From NCBI GenBank assembly GCA_022432975.1, contig CM039503.1, forward strand, positions 54,558,466 to 54,622,465: a DNA stretch of 64,000 bases. The letters are read 5' to 3'. This document shows, piece after piece, positions 41,160-52,142 of the stretch (position 1 is the stretch's first letter; every line of letters begins with the position of its first letter). This stretch comes from Begonia masoniana. Its lineage: Eukaryota; Streptophyta; Magnoliopsida; Cucurbitales; Begoniaceae. Both the position numbers and the translations under genes were made by a program. The notes beneath the pieces were generated by a model. The model was not told the origin of the DNA and did no database searches. It saw nothing but the letters and a program-made list of their open reading frames with translations.

Positions 41160-44100
41160 ATGGCGACTGGCAAACCTTTTCCAGCTTTGGAGATTTTAGG
41201 TACTTCACATGGTCTCTGGGTTATGAGCTATGACATATTCCAATCCTCTCACCTTTCTTTTGACCTTTCTGTCAGTTCGGGGTCCAGAAGGGTTCTCCTC
41301 TTGGGACGGCCCTCCCTTTATCAATGGACAGCCCAGGATCAAGCGTGAAAACGTTCCTTGCACTAATGCTAAATTTAGTGGAGATGGGTCCAGACTAATG
41401 GTTACAAAATCTGATTCTGCTATCAGCATCTATGATTGCAGCACTTTCGAGGAGATTCGGTCCTTTCAAGTTCCCAGCTTGATGGCTGCCTCATTGTCCC
41501 CCTGTGGGACTTATCTTCAAACCTTTAAGAAATCATCAACACCTCAGGAAAAGAACGTAGTATTGTGGAAGACGGGAACAGGTGATGCTGTTTATCACCA
41601 ATTCCAAAAGAACATGACAAAAACAACATGGTACATCGTGCTATCAGATATGCTTAATATGTTTAGAACCATTTAAAATTTGCTATGTAGGGATTTTCCC
41701 CCTAAATTCCACGTTAGTCTGCTTCTTTTTAAATTAATTAAATTCATGTGGTTTATCGTGTTATTTATTATTTGTATCCCTACTTCTTTTCTAGTTTTTA
41801 TTTTTATCTTTCAATCACCAAGTTCTATCTGGTTCAGGCCTTCAATTCGATTCAGCGATGATGAAGCTGTTGCATGTCGTATGGCAACCAATGAAATACA
41901 ATTCTTTGATGCTCTAGATTTTTCCAAAGGAGTTATATACCGGCTTAAAATCCCTGGTGTGGCTGCAATTGAGCTCTCCAATACACCTGGATCCCATGTT
42001 GCAGCATTTGTTCCTGAGTCTAAGGTTTATTCTCCATGGTTGTGAACCTTATATTGGATATTTTCCTTCCTCATGTTGTGAATTATTGACTTGCAATTCA
42101 AACGTACTGCTTATTGGAATCTAGGATTTTTCCAGTTCCCTTGTGTTTTAAATGTGAAAGACGTATGATGAGTGGAATGGGACCATTAAGTTTGATCTCA
42201 ATTTTGGTTTTACTATGATAGCAATTGATGGGACAGTAGATTGGTTATGTGTACTTAGAAAGATCTACAAAGGAAACGTTTTCTTTTTCTCTTATGTTTT
42301 GTTTGTGTATATTTATGAACCTCATCATTTTCTTTTGTATAGGGAGTTCCTGCCAGTGTGCAGATATTTTCTTGTGCTAAAGATTCACAAAGTCTTCCTA
42401 TTGCTCGTCGGAGTTTTTTCCGATGCTCAACTGTGCAATTGAATTGGAATTATAGCTCTACTGGACTTCTGGTTACTGTGCAATCAGATGTTGATAAAAC
42501 AAATCAAAGTTACTATGGAGAGTCAAAGCTAAACTACTTGACTACTGATGGAACTCATGAAGGACTTGTACCACTTCGTATGCTCCAACTCGTTATTTGT
42601 ATTTTACAAGCTCCTAGAATTTTCCAATTTAACTTTCTAAATGCATATTTATAATCAAACCGGTCTGGTTGTTGATTAAATTGACAGGTAAAGAGGGGCC
42701 TGTTCACGATGTTCAATGGTCATATAATGGTGCTGAGTTTGCTGTTGTTTATGGGTGTATCCTCTTCCTGTCATTAACTTAAAAGGAAATTGTTGCACTA
42801 TTTAGTTTATTTGACTGGATTGAGTGATAAACGTTTGTTTTAGCCTTTCTTAAAACTTGCTTGTCATGATGTTTGATCTCTCAAAATATTTGGTGAATGC
42901 TGTTCCTTGACATTCTATAGTCATGCCTGCTAAAGCGACTGTGTTTGACAAGAAGTGCAACCCTCTACTTGAGCTTGGCACTGGTCCTTATAATACTGTC
43001 AGATGGAATCCAAAAGGGAAATGTATCCTTGTTGGAAGCTATTATGTGGTACCCTCGGAAGATTATTACAAGTTAATTGAGTATATCGTAAAATGCGGAC
43101 CTTAATTTTCTGGCTTCCAGTTCTGTGTTTGGCTGGTTTTGGGAACTTACCTGGTGACATGGTATGTAACTCAGATGCTTTCACTTCTTGATCTCTTGCA
43201 TTTCAGGAATAAAAACAATATCCTCTGTTTTTGGCTGATTGGTAACTCTTCATCCAAATAAATTTTCCATAACAGATTCCTTCGCATTTATGCAAAGTTT
43301 TGTGGTGATTTTTCTTTTTAGCTTCATAGGGTTGCAGAGGATGTCGCTGGCAGGCTAGAAATGCTATATTTTCTCCATCATCTATATATTTTATCTAGGT
43401 CAATTTTAGTTAAGCGAAAAAGGAGTATGAATGAATGAAAAGTTAAATAGCCTCTTGTATTACCCTTTTATGAGTGTGGTATTGATGATGAGAGGAAATA
43501 GGTAATCATGCATGACAGGTACCATCTTTCCTATTGCCATGGATAAATGAAGTTTATTAATCACCTTTGACAGGCCTTTTGGGATTACGTGGAGAAAAAA
43601 CAAATTGGAACTACTAAGGCTGAATGGTCTGTAACCAGTGAATGGTCCCCATGTGGACGCTATTTCATGACTGCCACAACAGCTCCAAGGCTACAAGTCG
43701 ACAATGGGTACATTTAGCCTTCATTCTTCTGAGAAATTCTCCATTGTATAATGTTTGCATGTCAGAAAATTTTTGAATTATCAAGGGGATTTACTTGTGA
43801 CCTTTATGTTCGGTATAAAATTAGAAATGGGATCGTTTTATGCCATGAGAAAAATAAGCGGTGCAGATAACCTGGCTAAAGAACTTTTGAAATTCTTCGC
43901 AGGAGAGTTGTATTTCTGATCATCGCGCAATTCTTTTTCCCAACATTAAATTCAGGAGATGAATCTAACTAAGCACAAAAAAACATTCTTCTTTTTGAAG
44001 GATAAAAATTTTCCATCACAATGGGTCTTTGTTCTTCAAGAAAATGTTCGACAAGTTATTTCAGGTTAGTGCTGGTATTACTGATTCTTCTCAATGGTTA

Positions 44101-44952
44101 GCTTGTTTGTTTAATTTCACTTTTAAACTTTATGCAGGCTGATTGGAAGCCGGAGTCATCTGATAAGTTTGGAGACATTACTGAACTTATAAAGTCTATT
44201 GATTCGCTAAAAGTTGAAGAAATTGGACCTCAAGGTTTCTTTAGAAATTTTATATTACATTCTTTTGTTTTGGATTTTATCTAATTAATTCAATAATCTT
44301 GATGCTATCAGGACAAGGGTCAAAATCTTCACAATCCTCTGCTAAAACTGCTGCTGCCAGTGCCAACCCTCCTGCTCAAAAGCCGGCTGCTTATCGCCCT
44401 CCTCATGCAAAAAATGCTGTTGCTGTTCAAGCAGAGGTATATATTTTCTAACTAATTTCACCACAATAAGAATTTTTTAGTTTGGTGTTCAGCTTTCTGC
44501 TCATTCATTTTGGATTCTTCTGGCATTCTGTTAAACGAAGTTTCTTATTCAAACAAAAAAGAAAATGAAAGAAAGTTACTTCCATTAGAGGACATTTAAC
44601 CACGAAGTGCTCTGGTCATTTCCTACTATTTCAATTCACGTTTCAGATAATATTTGAACAAATTTGACTAGTATTAGACTAAAACGATCCTTGAATTCAT
44701 TTTTGTTGAACCTTTTTGTATTTGCTTTCTTTCCTTGACGTTTTCTTCGTTTCGCTGTTGCAGCTGTTTGGAGAAGGGCCGAAAGAGTAAGTACATTCTT
44801 TTTTTTTTTTTTTGCTCTCTTCTACTGTCGTCTTTGTTAGTTTTATTTAGTTGGTAGCCTGACATTCAAGTGGCTGATTTAGAGCAACGAGCAAGAATGC
44901 ATTGAGGAATAAGAAGAAAAGGGAGAAACAGAAGGAGAAAAAAGGGTGGTGA
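41160..44952 (+). CDS. EIF2A: Eukaryotic translation initiation factor 2A
   Basis: Thirteen exons: 41160-41199, 41276-41630, 41838-42024, 42343-42577, 42688-42756, 42921-43022, 43121-43161, 43574-43707, 44001-44064, 44138-44234, 44312-44436, 44764-44786, 44883-44952; 1542 nt, 513 residues, phase kept throughout. The beta-propeller region occupies about residues 14-400, with WD-like blades (CTNAKFSGDGSRLMVTKSDS, WSYNGAEFAVVYGFMPAKAT, TVRWNPKGKFLCLAGFGNLP, WDYVEKKQIGTT). The C-terminus is Ala/Pro-rich (AYRPPHAKN), then LFGEGPKEATSKNALRNKKK and a Lys-rich tail, all diagnostic of eIF2A. eIF2A is a monomeric cytosolic factor that can deliver initiator Met-tRNA under stress or at non-AUG starts. 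The start is the first ATG in frame; the leader carries an intron. Confidence 0.95.
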
Positions 44953-46024
44953 AGCTACTTCAACAGGATCTGATGCATGATTGTAGGAACAAGAGATATG
45001 CTTCTAAATTCACCATATATTACAGTATTGAGTAGATTCTAGACCGGATATGAGTCTAAAATTATGCTCTCTAGAGGGATAATTGTTGTTCTCTTTGATT
45101 CTTAGATTGGACTGCTTCAATAATCTTGTGTTCTAGTTTCTCAATTCTTGGGAAACAAACATTTTTGCGACCAATTTCTCTGGTGAATTCTGGGTGTTTC
45201 TGTATTGAATTTTTTGTTGATCTATACTATACTATGGTGTACATTTTAATTTTACAATTTCAGCTTATATTTTTATTCGGCGATCTTGATTAGTAAAATG
45301 ATTACAACAGATTATACATAATAAAAATAAGAAATTATTAAACGACATCATTCGTGATTATCGAGTCTGGTTTTGGTTCGGTTTTAAAATAAGAAGAAAT
45401 AAACCATTGAAATTCCCAATTATCGAGTCTGGTTTCGGTTCGGTTTTAAAATAAGAAGAAATAAACCATTGATATTGTTTAATTTAAACGGAACCATAAT
45501 TAAAGTTAATCATTCCTTGCCACTCTTAATTTGTATTGACTATAACTCCCTACCATAAGTTCTCCTATTTCTACCTAAATATATTGGCAAAAAGCAATTT
45601 CCATTTTCATATCTTTTTAGCTTTTGGTTCTCGTCTTATAATCCTTCCACTGAGTCTAGATAATTAAGTTAGCTTGAATTGATTATACATTTGTATGTAT
45701 ACGTAGACGTATACATATACGTATACACACATACATACACATGTGACGTACACGTCACCAGCCTAGAAATATTCAATTTTTTGTAAATGGTTTAAATAGC
45801 TTTGACTAAAGAAATTACCATAAATTAAGACGAGATTAGCTCCGTTCGCAATGATCTTGCAGTATCAACCCAATCTAATGTGGTCAGTTATTAAATTTGC
45901 ATGAGAACAAGGCAAGAAAAAGGCAAACCAAAATTAAGATAGAAGTCGAGAGTTTGTATGAGAACAAGTGAATGGAGGTAGCCGACAAGGAATGTTTCAA
46001 AGTGCTTGTTGTTGAGACTGTTCC
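44953..46024. other. Convergent 3' region between eIF2A and mL43
   Basis: It holds the eIF2A 3' UTR, a 62-bp tandem duplication at about 45358-45481 (unit begins TTATCGAGTCTGGTTT) and alternating purine-pyrimidine TATACGTA/ACACATAC runs near 45690-45760. No gene was seen. Confidence 0.55.
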
Positions 46025-48178
46025 TCAAAATTGAAGTTTCGTAGTCCATGTTCCTTGCACGCTGGGGTGTTTTGTTATATGACGAGTCTTCAGTTTCACC
46101 ACCTTTCTTCCCAATGAATTCCTCAGTCTTGTTGCTTGAAGTAATATCTCATCTGGGTCCAAGTTCTTCACACACACAACCCGTTGGTTTTTGTTTTCTA
46201 TATAAATGACAAAGGAAAGTAGGCAACCCATGTTAATAATCTGACTAATTTTTTAACACTTCAGAAGCGAGAGAGAGCGACAGAGAGTTACTGTAGAAGC
46301 CTTGTAAATTTGGATGCTGTCCCCGATTAAGCTCAGTAATCACCTCTAGTTGAGAATTTTTCTCTTTAAATGCTGGTAGGTGTGATTCCATAAACGCCCT
46401 GCCATATTAACTGCTAATATATAAACAATTCAAATGACAATTTAAAAATATTAGTACGCAGATTTATATATATGCATTAAAGACAGGGAATGTCAGTACT
46501 ATATAGGGGTAGGCAAAACGGGACTGAAACCGCAGTTCAAATTGCAGTTTCGGTCCCGGTTGGGGCCCGTTTTGCCCACCAAAGGAACAAGTTCTGGTTC
46601 CAAATTCTCAAGACCTGCGGTTCACGGTTTGGTCCACAGTTCGGTCCACGGTTTTGAGGGTGAAAAACCATGAAAACCAAACCAAACCGTCGGTTAAAAA
46701 TTCAACCTGAAAACGGTTAAAACCCAATCCAAAACCGTAAAAAATCTGACCCAAATTCCAAAAACCTGACCAAAAAAAAAAATGTGAATAATTTTTTAAT
46801 TTTTTTTTTAAATTTGGAACCAAACCGTGAAACACCGTTGGTTTTGGTTCCAGTTCTGGAATCTAACGGTTTCAGTTCTAATTCTGGGATGGAACCAGAC
46901 TGAACCAGAACGCGTCCACCCCTAGTCATATATGTGTATATCTCATTAAGAAAATGTACTCAAATGTGAAAACATACAAATTATACACCTTTTGGAAACA
47001 TCATCTGATTCTACAAATGATTATTCCATGAGGTGGCCTCACAAAACTACTGATGTATCTAGAACCACATATCAATAATTATCTAACAACATGTAGCAGA
47101 AAAAAGTGGAAAGAGAAAGGAGTATATAGCTCAAGAATCAGCAATAGCGGCCAAGATCTGAGTAATTTAAACTATGAGATCCTTTTAACCGGTTTTGGGG
47201 GAAATTAAAAAAAAAAACGACTAGAAAAGTAAATTCTACGTTTACAAGCAGGTACTAGATTTTTTTTTTTTTGTATTTTGGGGGTCATGGCGCCATATAG
47301 ATTCTATGAAATTCTAGGTTATCAAGAATGCAAAATTTTATAAGCAGTTTTAAAACTCCAGTTAGGATAGCTTTTTTATGCCATCACTCGTCAGACAAAT
47401 ATAAAGCTTCAAAATCAATACCGTGAGACCTGAGCAAAGCGCTCTATGACGATTTAAAATATACACAACCAGAAGCCAAATATAACTCAAACTATAGGTG
47501 CAACAAAATCTTAGGAGTTAGAATTCTAGAACACAAAATTTTTTAGTGTAAAAATGTTTTTACTACTAATGGGTTTTAAGGGACATGAAAAGATGAGTCA
47601 ACATTGAAATGATATCCAACTCACTGATAAATAGCAGACTTCACTTTCAACCATATATTGGAGTCAATACGAGAATTTTGGATTCATCATGCTAAAGAAT
47701 TTGTGCAGCCAAAACACTTCTTTATTCCCTTAAAGTTTATTGTGCCAATTTTCTCATGTATATGTAAATGTATAATAGGAAGTGTAAATTTAAAAATGAT
47801 TCTTGTTTTAAGAAATGGTCATAAAAAGTAGAACCATTCTATCGTTAGTGTCTAATCTTGTATCAAATGTCTTACTTTCAGCTAGGATATTTCAGATCAC
47901 TATTTATAAGAAGAAGCAAACTATAAAGAAAAATTAGTAACTCAGATAGAAGATGAAGAAAAATACATAAAGAAATCAAAATAGTTCTAAATAATGATTT
48001 CCCACCAAAGATAATAGAATTTGTAAGCTACTTTGCTAGTTCTTTACTATTTGTGAAGAAAAGGCAAAGCCTCACAAACAACTACCTCAATAACATACCT
48101 GATACCTTTACTACTTCCTCCCCAATCACAATAGCTGACAATCAGCTTTTTAAGCTGCCATGCCCCTCTCAAAGCCAT
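46025..48178 (-). CDS. MRPL43: Mitochondrial large-subunit ribosomal protein mL43 (L51/S25/CI-B8 domain)
   Basis: Minus-strand exons: 48178-48099, 46398-46292, 46197-46025, total 360 nt, 119 residues, the family's usual plant length. Sequence in order: MALRGAWQLKKLIVSYCDWG, then RAFMESHLPAFKEKNSQLEV, ELNRGQHPNLQGFYKNKNQR, NLDPDEILLQATRLRNSLGR and HITKHPSVQGTWTTKLQF. This is the thioredoxin-like L51/S25/CI-B8 fold shared with a complex I subunit; the protein belongs to the mitochondrial ribosome. The start codon is the first three bases of exon 2, right after TACTCAG, so the leader lies in an upstream exon (donor TATAGGTAAATT at about 48570). Intron 2 is 1.7 kb and contains a hAT-like MITE. 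The middle intron junctions split Arg and Lys codons. Confidence 0.93.
46504..46924. mobile_element. hAT-like MITE in mL43 intron
   Basis: Terminal inverted repeats start TAGGGGTAGGC (left) and TAGGGGTGGAC (right, complement). The 8-bp flanks GTACTATA (46496-46503) and GTCATATA (46925-46932) agree at six positions, the target size of hAT elements. The body is rich in GGTTT/AAACC motifs in inverted arrangement. Confidence 0.7.
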
Positions 48179-48570
48179 CTGAGTACAAAATAAATGCTAA
48201 TAAAACTAACAAATATTCAGATTTTTCAACCGCGCAAACCAAAAGCCAAACAGTCTTCAAATATATCAGAAACAGAAAGTAGAAACATGAACATAACATG
48301 GAAAGTTTTCCGAATATAAATTATATTGAATCAAACCAATAACCAAATGACATTCTTAGAAAAAGATCGCTCAGCTTAATTGTCAACTTTTAAAGTGTAA
48401 TAGCACCAAAGAAACAAAATCAAAGATATAATTTCAAAAATTAACTAGCATAACACCATCTCCACCATCTTTTCGAATTCGATATTTGTCATCCCGGAGA
48501 CTAATGTTTCAAAAAATTTCACAGAAAAATTATTCATACGGTTTCTAAGCAGAAAATGCTAATTTACCTA

Positions 48571-48800
48571 TAATCGTAAAAGAAAAGCAGCAACGAAGTT
48601 ATACATATCAAGTAATAGAAGCAAAGAAAAGAAAATAGAGAGAGAGAGAGAGATAGATAGAACAGAATTAACCGTCGCCGAGGAAGGAGGAAGGTTGCTA
48701 TCGTAACACGATGAAGCAGAAACAAGCAGCGATGAAGGTGAAGAAGCAGAGAAACAGCGACGACTCGAAGGCGAAGCAGAGAAAGAGGGCATGCGATTAG
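48571..48800 (-). other. Probable 5' UTR exon of mL43
   Basis: On the minus strand a pyrimidine-rich leader with CT repeats (GA tract 48637-48660 on plus) ends in a good donor (TATAG/GTAAATT) before the start-codon exon at 48178. Small open frames here have no family resemblance. Confidence 0.45.
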
Positions 48801-49352
48801 TGCTAGTTTAGCAAAGCTTGTCAATTTATAGTTCTCTCTCGATTTTTTGTTTCTAATACAAAATTTTATGATGTTTCCAGTCCAAGTCCCTTACATTTTG
48901 AAAAATAGACCTTTGCTTCTTGCAAAATTGTTCAATCAAGTCAAAATTAAACCGAACCTGGTAAATATCAGTTAGACCCCAAGGGGGTCTAAATTGATAT
49001 TTAACCAACCAACTCATTACACTATACATCATTTTAATTAAGTAATATGCATAAAGCTTTGCTTTTATATTGCTCTTGAATCCTTTTTCAAACACTTTCA
49101 AAATTAGCTTTTGATCAACCAACAAGATATCATCGATAGTAAAAGTAGTACTTGATCAATCATGTGATTTTTACGTCCCTATATTACAAAAAACTCAATG
49201 AAAAAAGAGTATTTACCTAACATTACTTTGAAAAGAGAAAAATAACACGATGAAATGACTCAAATTTGAAATTATCGCAACAAATTGACCCGAGCTATGA
49301 TATTGCAACAAGGGCGTGATAATGTTCGAGAATTTTGAATTCATTCCCAATG
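48801..49352. other. Intergenic, nothing recognised
   Basis: AT-rich DNA between the mL43 leader and the 3' end of the glycine-rich gene. I see no gene or repeat. Confidence 0.5.
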
Positions 49353-50960
49353 TTATTCTTCTTCTCCTTCGTCGTCGTCGTCGTCTTCCTCTTCTTCTTC
49401 TTCTTCTTCTTCCAAGTATGATTTTTCAGGTTGTTCACGGATGACACGACGCTCTTGTTTGGGTTGGTGCCACCATGTCGGGGTCTCGACAATCATCTGT
49501 GCCAACCAATCGGGATTTTCATAATAATAATAATGTGGCACTTTTTTCTCTCTCAACCTCTTTACCAATCTCCCCCACACAAGCATGGCTCGCTCTAGAC
49601 GGATAGTCGTACCTCCTCCGGAAAGATACTTGAGATAGTCCTTCACCAGCCGAATCATCTCGTCGCCATTGATGATGTACAAATACTGCAACCAAAGAGA
49701 CGAAAAGTTAAATGATAACTTGTAGTATAACATATCTTTAGATTGGTTGATGTTTTAGAGATGATAATTGTTTAGGGTACGTAATTGGAAATAATTTTTC
49801 ATGAGATTGGGAGGGAACGTAGAGAAGAAAGATACCACAAAGATAAAGCCAAGGGTAGCTAAAACTACTTGCACCGTCTCGTCAATAATTCCGGCAAATC
49901 CTTCATCCTCGGGACCAGCTAAGCCATCGCCTCCACCACTTCCACCGCCACCGCCACCACGGGGTGGCGTGCTGCTGCCTCCCCCATCAAAGAACTCCTT
50001 CTTCTCGATCTGTTGTCTCAACAGATCTTCTACTGACTTTCCTTTCTTAAAATTTCCAATAGCGTCTTCAAAAACTTTCCATGGAGAAGAACCCTGATAG
50101 CAATACTACTACTAGTGACTATCGCAAATTATTTTTCAATAAGCTCAAAAAAGGCGCAGACAATTCATGCATGCATATATCAAATAAAGAAAAAAGATCG
50201 TGTTTTTGACATCCAATGGTTTGATTTTGTGCCAAAGGATATGAATTCAGTGCACTTTTTCATAAATTATTTCATCAATGCATGCTGAAAAACGCATCAA
50301 AATGATTAAAAAACTTGTATGGTACTAGCAAATTTAGCAACCAATGAAGAATATCGAAGGAAACTGAAAACACTACGTGGAAAGATAAAAACAACACTTG
50401 ATTAAGGAAATATATCTTGAAAAGTTACTCATCGACACAGGTAAATACTTCTTTCCTGGAAAATTTAAAACCTCAACAAAAAGATGGAACAATAATGACT
50501 AACTGCATTCACATTTTATAGGTAAAAATTGCACAATTATTTATTAAAATCAGAATTCTTAAAACATTTTGGAGATAAATGATTGAAGTGCTTAGAGATT
50601 TGAGAGCCATTGTTTTCAGACATTTCTCGCACCAATTCGTACTTCTCGATTACCAAATTGAATTTAATAGCAATATGCATGAATAATTTCTATCAAGATC
50701 TACAAGAAATAGCTCACCCCATTATTTGCATCTGTCTTTCCTTTGCCTCCAAATAGGCAAACGGGCAAGTGCTGCTGCTGCCTTGATAGGGTCTTATGTC
50801 GGTCATACTTCAACAAAGAGACTGCTCCTTGGTTAAAATATGCATAGGCGTATCCACTCGATGAATTTTTCACATGACAAGCACGCATTGGAAAACTACA
50901 TGGCTTTAAATGAAGGATATGAATGCCAGGCTGAGAGCAAGTAATACAAATGCCACTCAT
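49353..50960 (-). CDS. Glycine-rich membrane protein (At3g59640-like)
   Basis: Minus-strand exons: 50960-50718, 50093-49836, 49685-49353, all phase 0, 277 residues. The first 70 residues are Ser/Arg/Lys-containing with few acids (SSSGYAYAYFNQ, RHKTLSRQQQHLPVCLFGGK), resembling a plastid transit peptide. Then come GSSPWKVFEDAIGNFKKGKS and VEDLLRQQIEKKEFFDGGG, a Gly-rich linker (PRGGGGGGSGGGDG), and a hydrophobic segment at about 150-175 (VQVVLATLGFIFVYLYII). A soluble part follows (EMIRLVKDYLKYL, RAMLVWGRLVKRL, ETPTWWHQP), ending in an uninterrupted acidic tail of Glu and Asp about 23 residues long. I do not know its function. Plastid location is inferred. The gene is divergent from DPH2, about 1.2 kb apart. 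Confidence 0.82.
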
Positions 50961-52142
50961 TTTTCTTTGAAGTGCTCTTTGTTTTTGAAATCACGCATTA
51001 ATCTCCAGATCCTGATAACCATGTCTATGCTTTGTCATCGTTCATATAAGTAAATAAGATAAAACTAGAAACGCTGAGAAAGATGCAAGATCATAACGAG
51101 GATCAATTTTGATCTGGGAAAGTATATTCAAGGAAGATACTTCAATCTAATTCCCATATGCAAGGAATTGGTTTAATTTCATCTAAACCAAGAACAATAC
51201 TACAAAGCATTGGAAATAAGCAAATCACAACACAGATTTTTAATGATTTACTCTCAACATGAGACCTATGTCAGCGTGATATAGTAGATTTCCTGTGATT
51301 AGAGAAAAACTAAATCCAAACTCTTCCACAGCCATTAAGTTTTCATCAATTAACAAAGCAAACGTTGTAATTAAACTCGGAATATCCACACCATACAAAT
51401 GGCATAATTGGATGGGAGGCAAGAGATTTCTTCAATTAACAGTAAATTATCACATAGCACAGAAGAAAGGATTTAAACTAAAAAACGCCCATAGAAAAAT
51501 CAATTTTCCAAAAATCACGATTACGATAATTCTCAACTGACAGCAATAAACAAAACCCAATCTCGTCGTTACTACCAGAGACTCGCTCCAATTCTCAAAG
51601 AAAATGAGGGAGAAAAAAAAATAATCTCAAACCCAATTTTCGGCAGGTATCCAAAATCTTTATCAATTTCGAGCACTCAAAAACTAAGAAGAAACCAAAC
51701 AAAACAAAGAAAGAAATGAAGCTGCGAATATCAAAATAGCATGACAGTGAGTAAGCAGAGGTGAAGTTAACCTTATTTTGAGCCGTAGATTGCAGTCAAC
51801 AGTGCGGCTGAGCCAGGGCCAGAGAGGAGGCAGAAGGGTGCACTGTAGTAGGCCTCCTTGACAACCGGTGGGAACTCTCCGATATCGCCAAAAAATAAAC
51901 TTAAAATATATAAAAATGTGAATTGTCCATTTTGTCCCCAACTTTTGATCACTAGCAAAATAGTCATAATTTGCGCACTCAGTTTATTTCGTTTAACCGA
52001 ACTTCTGAGAACCCGTCCGTTCTCGGCGCCGCCCTTCGCCGATCAACTTCAGCTCCGCCGTCTGCGCCCTTCCTTTCTTCTGCTCTCCTCATCATCTTCT
52101 TGCTATACTAGGTCTTGCGGCTGCTATATTCTTTCTTCTCAC
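50961..52142. promoter_or_regulatory. Shared divergent promoter of glycine-rich gene and DPH2
   Basis: The glycine-rich gene's leader probably begins near 51780-51850 on the minus strand (donor AAGGTTAACTTC at about 51766) with a leader intron to about 50970. The DPH2 leader begins within about 150 bp of its ATG at 52143. No separate gene was seen; the frame at 51684-51967 is leader sequence. Confidence 0.45.

Noticed and set aside
48564..48824. Minus-strand Ser/Leu-rich frames of 74-86 codons
   Set aside because: They arise from CT-repeat leader sequence of mL43; no domain and two frames equally open.
51684..51967. Minus-strand frames of 64-85 codons
   Set aside because: Leader and promoter sequence of the divergent glycine-rich/DPH2 pair; not conserved-looking.
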